64,000 nt of DNA, from assembly GCF_005885635.1 (NCBI RefSeq), contig NZ_VATY01000003.1, positions 600,507 to 664,506 on the forward strand, written 5' to 3'. The notes beneath the pieces are model-generated. The model saw nothing but the letters and a program-made list of their open reading frames with translations. It did no database searches and was not told the DNA's origin. This stretch comes from Maribacter algarum (ex Zhang et al. 2020). Lineage in GTDB: Bacteria; Bacteroidota; Bacteroidia; Flavobacteriales; Flavobacteriaceae. Shown one piece after another: positions 32,772 to 42,381 of this stretch (positions are counted from its first letter, which is position 1; each line of letters starts with the position of its first letter). Made by a program: the position numbers and the translations under genes.

Positions 32772-34751
32772 TTAAGAAAGAACTCTATTTAATTTTCTAT
32801 TCAAAAGAGTGTTCAATTGGAGGTAATTCATAATTTCTTCTAGCGTCTCCCGATTGTCTTCGCTCTTATCTTCTGTATCTTTTTGTAGCGTCTGCATTCT
32901 CTTTTTAATCAAATAGCAACGTAAGGTCAATATGGTCTCGCTCACTAGTTGCGAAATGACGGTTTCCTTTTCCTTCGGGTAAATATCTTTGCGAGCCCAA
33001 TCGTGAAGAACGTACTTCTCTTCTTCCATCATAATTGAAGAAACTTCAGAAACCATTTCCTGATCTAAATCGGCCAAAAAAGTACTTACTGTAAAATCTT
33101 CTTTCTCATTCAATTCAGCGATGAGTTTAAGGTAAATATTTCTAAACTTTTCATTTGTCAGTTCAATTTCATCATCCTGTAAATCCAAGAATATCTTTTC
33201 GTACACCTTTATTTCTAGTGATTCTGGTTCCAAAATCAAATCACCCTCTTCATTTTCCTTTAGTACTAAATCTTCAAATTCTTGTTCTTCCTTTCCGTAT
33301 AGTAATAGAATCTCGATTATTTTACGTTCTAGTTCATATTGAACATCTACCTTTTCAACCGCTACTTCATTCTTTACTACATCAAAGGCTTTTTGCTCTT
33401 GTTTTACTTTTTTAGAAGCATCGGCAATGTCCTTTTTTCCGATTTGAGCGAGGGTACTAAATAAAACTCCCTCAGAAACCTTCATAATATTGGCACATTC
33501 CTGGATATAGATTTCCCGCTTTATTGCATCGGGAATCTTTGCAATACTATTTACAATATCACGAACCGTATCCGCACGCTTAATTGGGTCGTCAGCAGCT
33601 TCTTCAGCTAATAGGTTTGCCTTGAATTGAATAAAGTCCTTTGAATTTGAGTTCAAATATTCTTGAACCTCTTCTAAATCGTTATTCTTGGCAAAGCTAT
33701 CTGGATCTTCTCCTTCAGGAAAGGTACAGACCTTTACATTCATGCCCTGCTCCAAAATCAAATCGATTCCGCGCAAAGAAGCACGCAGTCCCGCAGCATC
33801 ACCATCAAATAGTACCGTAATGTTTTTGGTCAAACGATTTATGAGTCGAATCTGTTCGGGTGTCAAGGCTGTTCCACTAGAGGCGACCACATTTTCAATT
33901 CCTCTTTGGTGAAACTGAATTACATCAGTATAGCCCTCAACTAAATAACAATTGTCCTCTTTGGCAATAGACTGTTTCGCATAATAGATGCCATAGAGCA
34001 CTTTACTTTTATGGTAAATATCGCTTTCTGGGGAGTTTAAATATTTAGCCGCCTTTTTGTCATTGGTCAAAATTCGCCCTCCAAAACCGAGAACTCGCCC
34101 ACTCATGGAATGAATAGGAAACATAACCCGTGCTTTAAAACGGTCAAACTTTTTTGAGTTATTAGGGTTAGAAGTATCTTCCTTGATGATTGTCAACCCT
34201 GTTTTTTCGAGATAGTTGAGCTGATAACCGTTTTCAAGGGCAGCCATGGTAAATCCATCCCATTGATCTAAGCAGTATCCCAAATGAAACTTTTTAATGG
34301 TCTCATCGGTAAAACCTCTTTCCTTGAAATAGCTAAGTCCGATGGCCTTCCCTAACTCGCTTTCCCATAAAATATCTGAAAAATACTGCTGTGCATATTC
34401 AGAAACCAGGTACATACTTTCGCGTTCATTCGCCTCTTGCTTCTGTTCGTCAGTCCGTTCAGTTTCTTCTACTTCAATGTTATATTTCTTTGCGAGGTAT
34501 TTGATGGCTTCCGGATAGGTAAAATGCTCATGTTCCATTAAAAAGGCGACAACATTTCCACCTTTACCACTACTGAAATCCTTCCAAATTTGTTTTACCG
34601 GAGACACCATAAAACTCGGAGAACGTTCATCGGTAAACGGACTCAAACCTTTAAAATTCGATCCGGACTTTTTCAATTGCACAAAATCCCCTATCACCTC
34701 TTCTAGGCGCGCTGTTTCATATACTTGGTCTATGGTGGATTTTGAAATCAA
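32772..34751 (-). CDS. dnaG: DNA primase DnaG
   Basis: Replicative primase of 659 residues. The N-terminal CHC2-type domain is recognisable (FKGLSPFTDERSPSFMVSP and IWKDFSSGKGGNVVAFLM), but all four zinc ligands are replaced: the usual CPFH is SPFT and the C-x-x-C in the second half is D-F-S-S. The catalytic core is normal, with the Toprim motifs YLVEGYTDVIQFH and TVLFDGDAAGLRAS and the RNA polymerase motif RFKARVMFPIHS. A C-terminal helicase-binding domain follows. TTG start, consistent with homologues that begin MISK. Confidence 0.95.
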   Translation of the reverse strand: MISKSTIDQVYETARLEEVIGDFVQLKKSGSNFKGLSPFTDERSPSFMVSPVKQIWKDFSSGKGGNVVAFLMEHEHFTYPEAIKYLAKKYNIEVEETERTDEQKQEANERESMYLVSEYAQQYFSDILWESELGKAIGLSYFKERGFTDETIKKFHLGYCLDQWDGFTMAALENGYQLNYLEKTGLTIIKEDTSNPNNSKKFDRFKARVMFPIHSMSGRVLGFGGRILTNDKKAAKYLNSPESDIYHKSKVLYGIYYAKQSIAKEDNCYLVEGYTDVIQFHQRGIENVVASSGTALTPEQIRLINRLTKNITVLFDGDAAGLRASLRGIDLILEQGMNVKVCTFPEGEDPDSFAKNNDLEEVQEYLNSNSKDFIQFKANLLAEEAADDPIKRADTVRDIVNSIAKIPDAIKREIYIQECANIMKVSEGVLFSTLAQIGKKDIADASKKVKQEQKAFDVVKNEVAVEKVDVQYELERKIIEILLLYGKEEQEFEDLVLKENEEGDLILEPESLEIKVYEKIFLDLQDDEIELTNEKFRNIYLKLIAELNEKEDFTVSTFLADLDQEMVSEVSSIMMEEEKYVLHDWARKDIYPKEKETVISQLVSETILTLRCYLIKKRMQTLQKDTEDKSEDNRETLEEIMNYLQLNTLLNRKLNRVLS

Positions 34752-34944
34752 ATTCGTCCTTTCTTTATTAATGAGTACAATTACCAGTATCGGTAAATAT
34801 AAGATAAATTGATTCCTTGTAAAACCCCACCCCCATTTTCAGGGAGTGCTTTTTCGCTAGCAGAAGGGTAAAATCAGCATCTAAACTGCTGCAACTTTGT
34901 ATCGAAGAATAACAAACCCTTTTAATAACCTTAAAACAAAAATT

Positions 34945-35370
34945 ATGATCTGGGGAATTACATTAATATTATTAAGCATTATCGCAGTACCATCATTGAT
35001 ACTGTCTAAAAAACCAAACGCAAAAGAATTATTAGAAAAAGTAGAACCCTATCAAGGATGGATAGGATTGGTTTTCTGCTTTTGGGGAGTTTGGGGAATT
35101 ATTACCGCAGTCTTAAACCTAAATTGGTTGAGCATCGCTCCAATTTGGTGGGTTACCCTTTTGGTCGGAAATATTGTATCGGCAGCACTTGGGTTTATGT
35201 TAGGCTCAGGATTGATCAATAAATTATTCCTTTCCAAAAATGAAGCTGCGAAAGCAAAAGCTGAAGAATTAAGACAAAAAATAGCTCCTAAACAAGGTAA
35301 ATTAGGCATCGTGGGTATCATCGTAGGCATTTGGATGATTGTCGCCTCATTTATGTGGACGGTGGCATAA
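34945..35370 (+). CDS. Hypothetical membrane protein
   Basis: Protein of 141 residues with about four hydrophobic segments: 3-16, 38-52, 60-80 and 120-138. The two hydrophobic halves each hold a similar GxxGxV pattern after a K-x-L-E-K/V or [10 protein letters not shown] stretch ([15 protein letters not shown] and [15 protein letters not shown]), so the protein looks like an internal duplication. No family is recognised. The ATG at 34945 is chosen over the TTG at 34897. Confidence 0.75.
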   Translation: MIWGITLILLSIIAVPSLILSKKPNAKELLEKVEPYQGWIGLVFCFWGVWGIITAVLNLNWLSIAPIWWVTLLVGNIVSAALGFMLGSGLINKLFLSKNEAAKAKAEELRQKIAPKQGKLGIVGIIVGIWMIVASFMWTVA

Positions 35371-35473
35371 GTTTATATCAAATAAAACGTTAGAATTTTA
35401 ACTAATAATCTAAACTCCAAACGTTGAAAAGTTTCTGTTTGGAAAATCAAAACAACAATTAAAAATTATCACT

Positions 35474-36079
35474 ATGAAAAAGGTAGTAGCAACTTTAGCA
35501 ATGGTTCTTATAACAATGACAGCAATGGCTCAAAATTATCAAAACAATATAACCGTCAACGGGACCCACTCTTATAGCATAAGTCCTGAGTATTCAAGCA
35601 AAATGATAGTTAGTTTGAACAACGTTTATTACGACTCACAAACCATGAGTATGTCTGAGGTCAAATCGGGCTATTTAGACAAACTGGCCAAAGTAGGTAT
35701 TAGTAGTGATCGTATAACGGAAGATAATTTACACTACGCACTTCTCGGATATGAGAAAGAGGGCACTATCATCGTTTTCAAAACGAATTCTCTAGAGGAA
35801 ATGCAGAAGTTTCTAAATGTGAAGTCAATCGGGGTAACACGTTCAGATACCACCTTAGAGATGGAATTAACAGATGCCCAAATGGCTGAGTTTGCAAAGG
35901 CCGCTTTTGACAATGCAAAAACAAAAGCCAATGCTGTTGCAGCAAAAATTGGTAGAACAATTGGCAAAGCTATTTACCTAAGCGATACGAATACCAAGAA
36001 AATATCAGAATCTATGTACTATGGGAACGCCAAGGACAAAAGGGATTATTATATATCTGTTTCCTTTGAATTGCAATAA
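35474..36079 (+). CDS. Secreted SIMPL-domain (DUF541) protein
   Basis: Exported protein of 201 residues: signal peptide 1-20 (MTAMAQ), then a SIMPL-like fold with NNITVNGTHSYSISPEY, a helical FAKAAFDNAKTKANAVAAKIG and the closing strand DYYISVSFEL. In SIMPL proteins the second half A-x-x-KA-x-x-LA pattern is diagnostic. The biochemical role of the domain is unclear; some are oxidative-stress related. The protein at 36192 is a close paralogue. Confidence 0.8.
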   Translation: MKKVVATLAMVLITMTAMAQNYQNNITVNGTHSYSISPEYSSKMIVSLNNVYYDSQTMSMSEVKSGYLDKLAKVGISSDRITEDNLHYALLGYEKEGTIIVFKTNSLEEMQKFLNVKSIGVTRSDTTLEMELTDAQMAEFAKAAFDNAKTKANAVAAKIGRTIGKAIYLSDTNTKKISESMYYGNAKDKRDYYISVSFELQ

Positions 36080-36102
36080 CGAATTTTAGTTGGTTGTTTA
36101 TT

Positions 36103-36139
36103 GAAAACTCTGCAGGTTAGTATAACTTGTAGGGTTTTC
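36103..36139 (+). terminator. Hairpin between the SIMPL paralogues
   Basis: GAAAACTCTGCA pairs with TGTAGGGTTTTC over 12 positions, two of them G-T. The T-rich 3' arm suggests partial termination between the two paralogues. Confidence 0.45.
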
Positions 36140-36191
36140 ATCAGTTATTCCTCCAAAAAATACACAATAGCATTAACCAGGAAAATTCAAA

Positions 36192-36764
36192 ATGGAACAT
36201 ACAACCGATAAAATTACCGTGACGGGAATTCATGAATATGATTTAAAAGGCACATATTCCACAAAAATGATTGTAAGTCTTCAAAATGTAATTTATGATG
36301 GGTATGAGACTGGTTCAGAGCTTTCACTAAAAGAAATAAAAGACGCCTATGCTGAAAAATTGGTAGATGCTGGCATTGCCGGAACCCAAAAAGGCGAGCT
36401 TAAAGAAGACCTTCTTTCTTATTCCCTATTGGGTTATGAAAAAGAAGGGACAGTGATTTCATATGCTACTGATTCCCTAGATATGGCACAAAAATTCTTG
36501 ATGGTCAAATCAAATGGAGTGATGAAATCGGAATCAACCTTTACTTCTGAATTGACGAAAAAACAGATGACCGATTATGCACATTCTGCTTTTCTTGATG
36601 CACAAGACAAGGCTTCCGCTCTCGCAGAACGCACTGAAAGAAAATTAGGCCGTATTCTTATCATAGATGACCATAATCTTCAAAAAACGATTGATGGGTT
36701 TTACTCTATGGATTACTTAGTTACGCGCGAATACCGCGTCACTATTAGTTTTGAACTTTTATGA
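36192..36764 (+). CDS. SIMPL-domain (DUF541) protein, cytoplasmic paralogue
   Basis: Protein of 190 residues aligned end to end with the mature part of the neighbour at 35474 (shared DKITVTGIHEYDLKGTYSTK-like start, LLSYSLLGYEKEGTVISY, and YRVTISFEL end). It lacks any signal peptide, so one copy appears to work outside and the other inside the cytoplasm. Its stop overlaps the start of the DUF4846 gene by 4 bases, so those two are coupled. Confidence 0.78.
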   Translation: MEHTTDKITVTGIHEYDLKGTYSTKMIVSLQNVIYDGYETGSELSLKEIKDAYAEKLVDAGIAGTQKGELKEDLLSYSLLGYEKEGTVISYATDSLDMAQKFLMVKSNGVMKSESTFTSELTKKQMTDYAHSAFLDAQDKASALAERTERKLGRILIIDDHNLQKTIDGFYSMDYLVTREYRVTISFELL

Positions 36765-37636
36765 ATTCTAAATTTCAAATAATTTTCTTTTTAGGATGTC
36801 TTTGCTGGATGTCTTACACTTGCCGACAAAAAACACCTGAAGGTGAACGGTTAGTATCAAAGGTGGATGTTCCCTTAGAAATCAATACTAATGGAAACAC
36901 TATTATGACAAGGTTTAGTTTACCCAAAGGATATACAAGAATTTCTTCGGATAGTACTTCCTTCTCATTTTACCTTAGAAACCTCCCTTTAAAACCCAAC
37001 GGTTCACTAGTCACTTACTACAACGGTGAGCTTAAACCGAATAGAAATGTTTATGACGCCGTAGTTGATTTACCGATTGGGAAAAGAGATTTACATCAGT
37101 GTGCAGATGCGGTTATGCGCTTGAGGGCCGAATATCTTTTTCAAAATAAGAAGTTCGATAGTATTCATTTCAATTTTACCAACGGATTCAAAGCAGATTA
37201 CGCCAACTGGCGAATGGGAAAACGAATTATTGTAAAGGGAAACCAAGTCGATTGGAAACGAACTTCTCACCATTCCGATTCACCCAAAGACTTCTGGAAA
37301 TATCTCGAAATGGTTTTTAGCTATGCGGGTACCGCATCTTTGGAAAAAGAAATGAAACCCGTTTCCATTGAAGAAATGCAGATTGGTGATGTTTTCATTC
37401 AAGGTGGTTTTCCAGGGCATGCTGTAATAATAGTTGATATAGCCATCAATCAAACTACAAATGAAAAAGTTTTTCTACTGGCTCAAAGCTATATGCCGGC
37501 TCAGGAAATTCAGGTGCTTAAAAACCCCAATAACATAGATTTGAGTCCATGGTATGGGGTTTCTGAAATATTAAAAGAATTACGTACTCCGGAGTGGACG
37601 TTTAAGAAATCCGCTTTAAGGCGTTTTTCAAATTAG
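36761..37636 (+). CDS. DUF4846 domain lipoprotein
   Basis: Exported protein of 291 residues with a hydrophobic start and a probable lipid anchor (WMSYTCRQK). The body fits DUF4846: FSLPKGYTRI, VYDAVVDLPIGKRDLHQCADAVMRLRAEYL, FNFTNGFKADYANWRMGKR, IGDVFIQGGFPGHAVIIVD and FLLAQSYMPAQEIQVLKN. The His and Gln positions in the last blocks recall papain-like/NlpC folds, but that is a guess. Its end overlaps the convergent gene at 37633 by 4 bases. Confidence 0.82.
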   Translation: MNSKFQIIFFLGCLCWMSYTCRQKTPEGERLVSKVDVPLEINTNGNTIMTRFSLPKGYTRISSDSTSFSFYLRNLPLKPNGSLVTYYNGELKPNRNVYDAVVDLPIGKRDLHQCADAVMRLRAEYLFQNKKFDSIHFNFTNGFKADYANWRMGKRIIVKGNQVDWKRTSHHSDSPKDFWKYLEMVFSYAGTASLEKEMKPVSIEEMQIGDVFIQGGFPGHAVIIVDIAINQTTNEKVFLLAQSYMPAQEIQVLKNPNNIDLSPWYGVSEILKELRTPEWTFKKSALRRFSN

Positions 37637-38709
37637 TCCAAATCAAACCTTACCCCTAATGAGATGTTCCTTTGCTCGACTGCAGCGTTTCTGAAAATAG
37701 GATTCAAATCGTATTTGGCATAAAGTTGAACTCCGTCAAAACCTACATATGCACTTAGTCCGTATACAAAACTAGAAGTATCGTAACCACCTTTGAGTTT
37801 ATCTTTTACATTTCGGCCTTCCGCATTTTTATATTTTAGTTTTTGTCTAGACCCTATGTTGAAACCTCCATATCCTCCGATACCCAGTCTAAATTGATTA
37901 CGAATAGAATACCGAATTCTTTTTTCCGTTTTGCTAAATTTTGAAGGTCCAAATTCAAAGTGTACAGGAAACACCAAGTTGTCCATACGAAACTTCGACT
38001 TTCTTAAATCAAACTCAAACTCCTGTAGTTCAGTTTCCCCTTCATCAACAACGAAATACTGATTATTTTTTGGCTTCAAACTATTAAATTGAAAGGAAAC
38101 TCCATAACTCAAGCGAAGTGAATTTGAATTCTTAAATACGCGGGTGCGCCAAGCCCAACCCAATTCGACAAACCTACTTCCTCCTAATTTATATGGAGAA
38201 TCTTCTAAAGATTGTCCCTCAATAATTGCATTGTTAAAGCCAACTGCAATTACGGGGTCAACATAAGTACGACGATCATACTTTATTTCTTTCTTCCAGT
38301 CTTTTGAATTGATAGATACTACACGTTCTCCATTCACATCAATTTTGAACATTCCATCATCATCATACTGGTCCGTTTTTTCGATAGCTATAACATCATC
38401 TTCATTACGTTTCAAAAGGGCAATTTTGTTGTCGACAATAGCGACCTTATTTTCAATATTCAAAGCATGCTTTTTAGCTGCTTCTTCTTTTAAAACCTTG
38501 GCTTGTTCAGCAGTAATATCTTCATTTTCAAGTTGCCCATTTATTGTTTCTACTTCCTCTTTCAAAGCCTTTTTTTCTTGTGCGACTATATCGTCCTTTA
38601 GGTTCTGAAGAACCTCTATTTTCCTTTGATACTGCTCCTCTTGCGCGCTTAGGTTTTGTGACATTAAAGTCAAGATAAGCAGTAAAAAATACCTTGTAAT
38701 CGTTTTCAT
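37633..38709 (-). CDS. Outer-membrane beta-barrel protein with coiled-coil start
   Basis: Exported protein of 358 residues: signal 1-22, a long Lys/Glu coiled coil (about 25-115), then a beta-strand-rich domain (about 150-358) with alternating aromatic strands such as RFVELGWAWRTRVF and LRLSYGVSFQF and a final strand ISLGVRFDLD ending in Asp. This suggests a small outer-membrane barrel. It is the last gene of the leftward block with the sigma factor at 39535 and may be its target or an effector of envelope stress, which is inference from position. Confidence 0.72.
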   Translation of the reverse strand: MKTITRYFLLLILTLMSQNLSAQEEQYQRKIEVLQNLKDDIVAQEKKALKEEVETINGQLENEDITAEQAKVLKEEAAKKHALNIENKVAIVDNKIALLKRNEDDVIAIEKTDQYDDDGMFKIDVNGERVVSINSKDWKKEIKYDRRTYVDPVIAVGFNNAIIEGQSLEDSPYKLGGSRFVELGWAWRTRVFKNSNSLRLSYGVSFQFNSLKPKNNQYFVVDEGETELQEFEFDLRKSKFRMDNLVFPVHFEFGPSKFSKTEKRIRYSIRNQFRLGIGGYGGFNIGSRQKLKYKNAEGRNVKDKLKGGYDTSSFVYGLSAYVGFDGVQLYAKYDLNPIFRNAAVEQRNISLGVRFDLD

Positions 38710-38736
38710 AATAATTTTGATTTAGATGTCTCTTAC

Positions 38737-38761
38737 CACCCCTCTTTATTTAAGAGGAGTG
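38737..38761. repeat. Palindrome between the barrel and anti-sigma-like genes
   Basis: CACCCCTCTT and AAGAGGAGTG pair over ten positions (one G-T). It resembles the C-rich element at 3404 and may attenuate expression of the downstream barrel gene. Confidence 0.45.
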
Positions 38762-38792
38762 TATAGAGACTGAATTAATGATTGATGAATAT

Positions 38793-39548
38793 CTATTTGT
38801 TGCGGTCGGCAACGGCCGTACGTACTTTTAAAAACCCTGTTCTTAAAGATTCGAAGATTTGATCTCTAAAGGATCTGTCCAATTCGTCCTCAACTTCAGT
38901 CAGCAAAGCCATCGCGTCAACTGAACCATTTTGATTAAAAAGCTTGTCTCGAAGTATTTCTTCTTGTGCATTTCGCAGTAAATGGTTTACCTCAGCATCT
39001 GTCAAAGCAGCGTTATTCTGTTCTAAGGAGTCAACAGTAGCGACTATTTCCAATATTTTATCATTGATAATTTCCTCTTTAAAATCGTTTGTTTTGATTG
39101 CTTTTTCGCTAAGTGATCCAACAACCTTATCAACTTTGGCTACTGAAGTAATCTGATTACTTAATTCGGAATTCTCATTACGAATTACCGCTTCCACCTC
39201 TTGACTGGGAACTAGTTCACTTTTTTCATTTTCAACAATTACTTCCTCGGTTTTTCTATCATCAATTGAATCTGAATTTGTTTTAGCTTCTATAGTTTCT
39301 TCATCTGTATCAGCCACTTTTACATCAGGACCATTTAAAGCATTATTTGAATTAAAATAAACAATAGAAATAATCAAAAATCCGATGAAGCTAGCGGCTA
39401 TTCCATACCAGAAATAATTTCTCCTTTTAGATTGTGGAGTAACAGCATCTAGTCTTTCGGACAAGGTCTCCCAGGCATTCGCAGAGGGCTTTATTTCTCG
39501 CTCCTGAAGCTGCTTCTTCATATGTTTTTCAAATTTATTCGGTGCCAT
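38793..39548 (-). CDS. Putative anti-sigma factor
   Basis: Single-pass membrane protein of 251 residues: a cytoplasmic N terminus with the FEKHMKKQLQEREIKPSANAW motif, a membrane helix (about 48-66, GIAASFIGFLIISIVYF) and an acidic periplasmic part. It starts inside the end of the ECF sigma gene (14-base overlap), the normal arrangement for a cognate anti-sigma factor. No known anti-sigma domain is recognised, so the role rests on topology and context. Confidence 0.75.
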   Translation of the reverse strand: MAPNKFEKHMKKQLQEREIKPSANAWETLSERLDAVTPQSKRRNYFWYGIAASFIGFLIISIVYFNSNNALNGPDVKVADTDEETIEAKTNSDSIDDRKTEEVIVENEKSELVPSQEVEAVIRNENSELSNQITSVAKVDKVVGSLSEKAIKTNDFKEEIINDKILEIVATVDSLEQNNAALTDAEVNHLLRNAQEEILRDKLFNQNGSVDAMALLTEVEDELDRSFRDQIFESLRTGFLKVRTAVADRNK

Positions 39549-40098
39549 ACCCTATAATATTTTGTTGCTTTAATTTTTCCTTGAGCATTTTTCTTGATTT
39601 GAATAATTGCGATCTTGATGTCCCTTCAGAAATGCTTAGCATATCTGCTATCTCCGCATGGGAATAGCCTTCAATAGCAAATAGTACAAATACGGCTCTG
39701 TATCCCTCTGGAAGTGCGTCAATCAAATTTTGAATATGCGCTACATCCAATTCCGAAGACGAAGGGCTGCTTTCCAATACCGTTCTATCATAAATACTAT
39801 CATCGTAGACCACAAATTGTCGCTTTCGCAGGTGGCTAATACTTTCTCGAACCATAATCCTGCGTATCCATCCTTCAAAACTTCCATCAAATCGAAAACT
39901 ATCCAGATGTGTAAAAACTTTTACAAAACCGTTGACCATAACATCCTCGGCAAAATGAATATCCTTGATATATTGCCTGCATACACCTAGCATCTTGGGC
40001 GCATACTTTTCGTAAAGATGCTGCTGTGCCTCTCGATTTCCAGATGCTGATTTTTTAATCAGCTGCTTCTCATTTTTATAGAATGGTATAATCTTCAA
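39535..40098 (-). CDS. ECF-type RNA polymerase sigma factor
   Basis: Sigma-70 family regulator of 187 residues. Region 2 spans about 20-85 (AQQHLYEKYAPKMLGVCRQY, HFAEDVMVNGFVKVFTHLDSF, WIRRIMVRESISHLRK) and region 4 about 125-180 (LIDALPEGYRAVFVLFAIEGYSHAEIADMLSISEGTSRSQLFKSR). TTG start, supported by homologues that begin at the same position. It should be held inactive by the overlapping membrane protein. Confidence 0.92.
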   Translation of the reverse strand: MKIIPFYKNEKQLIKKSASGNREAQQHLYEKYAPKMLGVCRQYIKDIHFAEDVMVNGFVKVFTHLDSFRFDGSFEGWIRRIMVRESISHLRKRQFVVYDDSIYDRTVLESSPSSSELDVAHIQNLIDALPEGYRAVFVLFAIEGYSHAEIADMLSISEGTSRSQLFKSRKMLKEKLKQQNIIGYGTE

Positions 40099-40177
40099 AA
40101 CAGTTTTGGTTATCTTCTATTAGCATAGACGCGTAATATTTCAAGTCCGTTGCCCAAGAAGGAAAAAAAGTAGAAAT

Positions 40178-41155
40178 TTATTTTTTTCGGTCAACTACAT
40201 AATTGACCATAAGTTCCAAAGCATCTTTATAATCCGACTTTGGATAGCCCCCTAGTAAGCTTAACGCTTGGTTTTTGTAGGCCAACATTTTTTCAACGGC
40301 GTAGTCTAACCCGCCTTTTTCTTTTACAAAGGCAATAACCTCTTTGACTCTCTTCTTGTCTTTGTTGTAATTCTTTACGGAGTTTATCAGCCATTTCTTT
40401 TCATCCTTAGAACAAATATTCAATACATGAATCAATGGAAGCGTCATTTTTTGTTCTTTGATATCGATACCAGTGGGTTTTCCTATTGCAGTGCTTCCAT
40501 AATCGAAAAGGTCATCTTTTATTTGAAACGCCATACCGCATAGTTCTCCGAATTTTCTAAATGTTTCAACATCTTCAGAGTCGGGTTTTACTGAACAAGC
40601 TCCTAATCCGCAGCAAGCGGCAATTAAAGTTGCTGTTTTCTGGCGGATAATATCATAGTATACCTCTTCTGTAATATCTAATTGTCTTGCTTTTTCAATC
40701 TGTAACAACTCTCCCTCGCTCATCTCACGAACAGCGACAGAAATAATACGTAATAAATCAAAATCTCCATAATCAATGGATAGTAATAGTCCTTTGGAAA
40801 GCAAATAGTCTCCGACTAAAACGGCAATTTTGTTTTTCCACAAGGCATTTATAGAGAAGAATCCGCGACGTTTGTTACTTTCATCAACCACATCATCATG
40901 TACCAAAGTAGCTGTATGAATCAATTCAATTACGGAAGCACCGCGATAGGTACGATCATTTATCTCTCCATTGTTGAGCATTTTTGCAGTAAGAAAAACG
41001 AACATAGGTCGCATCTGCTTCCCCTTCCTATTTACAATGTAATGGGTAATTCGATTGAGAAGTGCAACTTTTGAAGACATCGCCTCTCGAAACTTTGACT
41101 CAAAGAGTTCCATTTCAGGGCGAATCGGATCTTTTATTTGCGATACTATCTTCAA
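40178..41155 (-). CDS. Polyprenyl diphosphate synthase
   Basis: Trans-prenyltransferase building the chain for quinones. It has the first Asp-rich motif DDVVDESNKRRG and the second DDLFDYGS, plus KGKQMRPMFVFLTAKM. The chain-length-limiting residues cannot be read with confidence; an octaprenyl or hexaprenyl product (menaquinone side chain) is the usual inference. A start at the TTG at 41153-41155 gives 325 residues, the usual length; a longer TTG start at 41206 exists. Confidence 0.9.
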   Translation of the reverse strand: MKIVSQIKDPIRPEMELFESKFREAMSSKVALLNRITHYIVNRKGKQMRPMFVFLTAKMLNNGEINDRTYRGASVIELIHTATLVHDDVVDESNKRRGFFSINALWKNKIAVLVGDYLLSKGLLLSIDYGDFDLLRIISVAVREMSEGELLQIEKARQLDITEEVYYDIIRQKTATLIAACCGLGACSVKPDSEDVETFRKFGELCGMAFQIKDDLFDYGSTAIGKPTGIDIKEQKMTLPLIHVLNICSKDEKKWLINSVKNYNKDKKRVKEVIAFVKEKGGLDYAVEKMLAYKNQALSLLGGYPKSDYKDALELMVNYVVDRKK

Positions 41156-41254
41156 ATCATATGCTGTTTTGCCAATACTTTTGTTCGGAAGTATAAAATT
41201 AGGCAAAAGGAGGGAGTAAATAGTCGTTGCACCTTAGTAATTAGTACTAAAACA

Positions 41255-42295
41255 CTAGGTCTTATTAGCTAATTGCCCACAGGCAGCATCTATATCTTTT
41301 CCTCTCGAGCGACGTACGGTTACAATAATGTTGTTTCGCTCCAGAGCATTTACGTACATTTCTATGGCGGTATTCGAGGCTTGCTGAAATTCTCCGTCAT
41401 CAATGGGGTTATACTCAATCAAATTCACTTTTGATGGTGCAAACCGGCAAAAATTCACCAGAGCATCCACATCTTTTTGTCTATCATTGATTCCTTTCCA
41501 AACTACGTACTCGTATGTGATTCTGCTTTTTGTTTTACTATACCAATACGCTAAAGCTTCCCGAAGATCAGCCAAAGTAAACGTTGCATTGAATGGCATA
41601 ATCGAGGTTCGAATATCATCTATTGCCGAATGAAGCGATACGGCAAGATTAAATTTCACTTCTTCATCTGCCATTTTTCGTATCATCTTGGGAACTCCTG
41701 AAGTAGAAACTGTAATTCGTTTCGGAGAAATTCCTAATCCGTCTTTAGAAGTAATCTTGTCAATGGCTTTCAACACATTGTTATAATTCATAAGAGGCTC
41801 TCCCATTCCCATAAAAACGATATTGCTTAACGGGCGGTCAAAATATAATCGGCTTTCATTGTCAATAGCCACTACCTGATCATATATCTCATCAGGGTTC
41901 AAATTGCGCATGCGTTTTAATCTCGCCGTAGCGCAGAACTTGCAATCTAAACTGCAACCTACTTGACTAGAAACGCAAGCCGTTGTTCTTGTTTTGGTAG
42001 GAATCAAAACAGATTCTACAATTAAATCGTCATGTAGGCGTACTGCGTTTTTAATAGTCCCGTCCGTACTGCGCTGCATCACATCAACCTTGATATGATT
42101 GATGACAAAATTAGCTTCCAACATATCCCGCGTTTCCTTAGAAATGTTAGTCATCACGTCAAAAGAATGTGCAGATTTCTGCCAAAGCCATTCATACACT
42201 TGATTCCCTCGAAAAGCCTTATCTCCGTTTTTCACGAAGAAATCACGCAATTGCTCACGGGTTAAAGCACGTATGTCTTTCTTTTTTGTTTCCAC
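41255..42295 (-). CDS. rlmN: Dual-specificity 23S rRNA/tRNA methyltransferase RlmN
   Basis: Radical-SAM enzyme that methylates A2503 of 23S rRNA (and A37 of some tRNAs). The iron-sulfur cluster motif CSLDCKFCATA, the ACVSSQVG lead-in, FMGMGEPLMNYNNV and the C-terminal active-site Cys in DIDAACGQL are all present. Length 346, GTG start. It lies 86 bases downstream of queA, separated by a terminator. Confidence 0.97.
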   Translation of the reverse strand: METKKKDIRALTREQLRDFFVKNGDKAFRGNQVYEWLWQKSAHSFDVMTNISKETRDMLEANFVINHIKVDVMQRSTDGTIKNAVRLHDDLIVESVLIPTKTRTTACVSSQVGCSLDCKFCATARLKRMRNLNPDEIYDQVVAIDNESRLYFDRPLSNIVFMGMGEPLMNYNNVLKAIDKITSKDGLGISPKRITVSTSGVPKMIRKMADEEVKFNLAVSLHSAIDDIRTSIMPFNATFTLADLREALAYWYSKTKSRITYEYVVWKGINDRQKDVDALVNFCRFAPSKVNLIEYNPIDDGEFQQASNTAIEMYVNALERNNIIVTVRRSRGKDIDAACGQLANKT

Positions 42296-42307
42296 TTAGC
42301 GGATAGA

Positions 42308-42353
42308 TAAAAAAATCCCTCTTTATGCTGTTTCCAATGTAAAGAGGGGTTTT
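42308..42353 (-). terminator. Terminator between queA and rlmN
   Basis: Read leftwards, CCCTCTTTA and TAAAGAGGG form a stem around a loop of about 18 bases, followed by ATTTTTTT. It suggests rlmN has its own promoter or is read through at a reduced level. Confidence 0.75.
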
Positions 42354-42381
42354 AAAGATTCCTTCCAAGGAAAGAATATAA

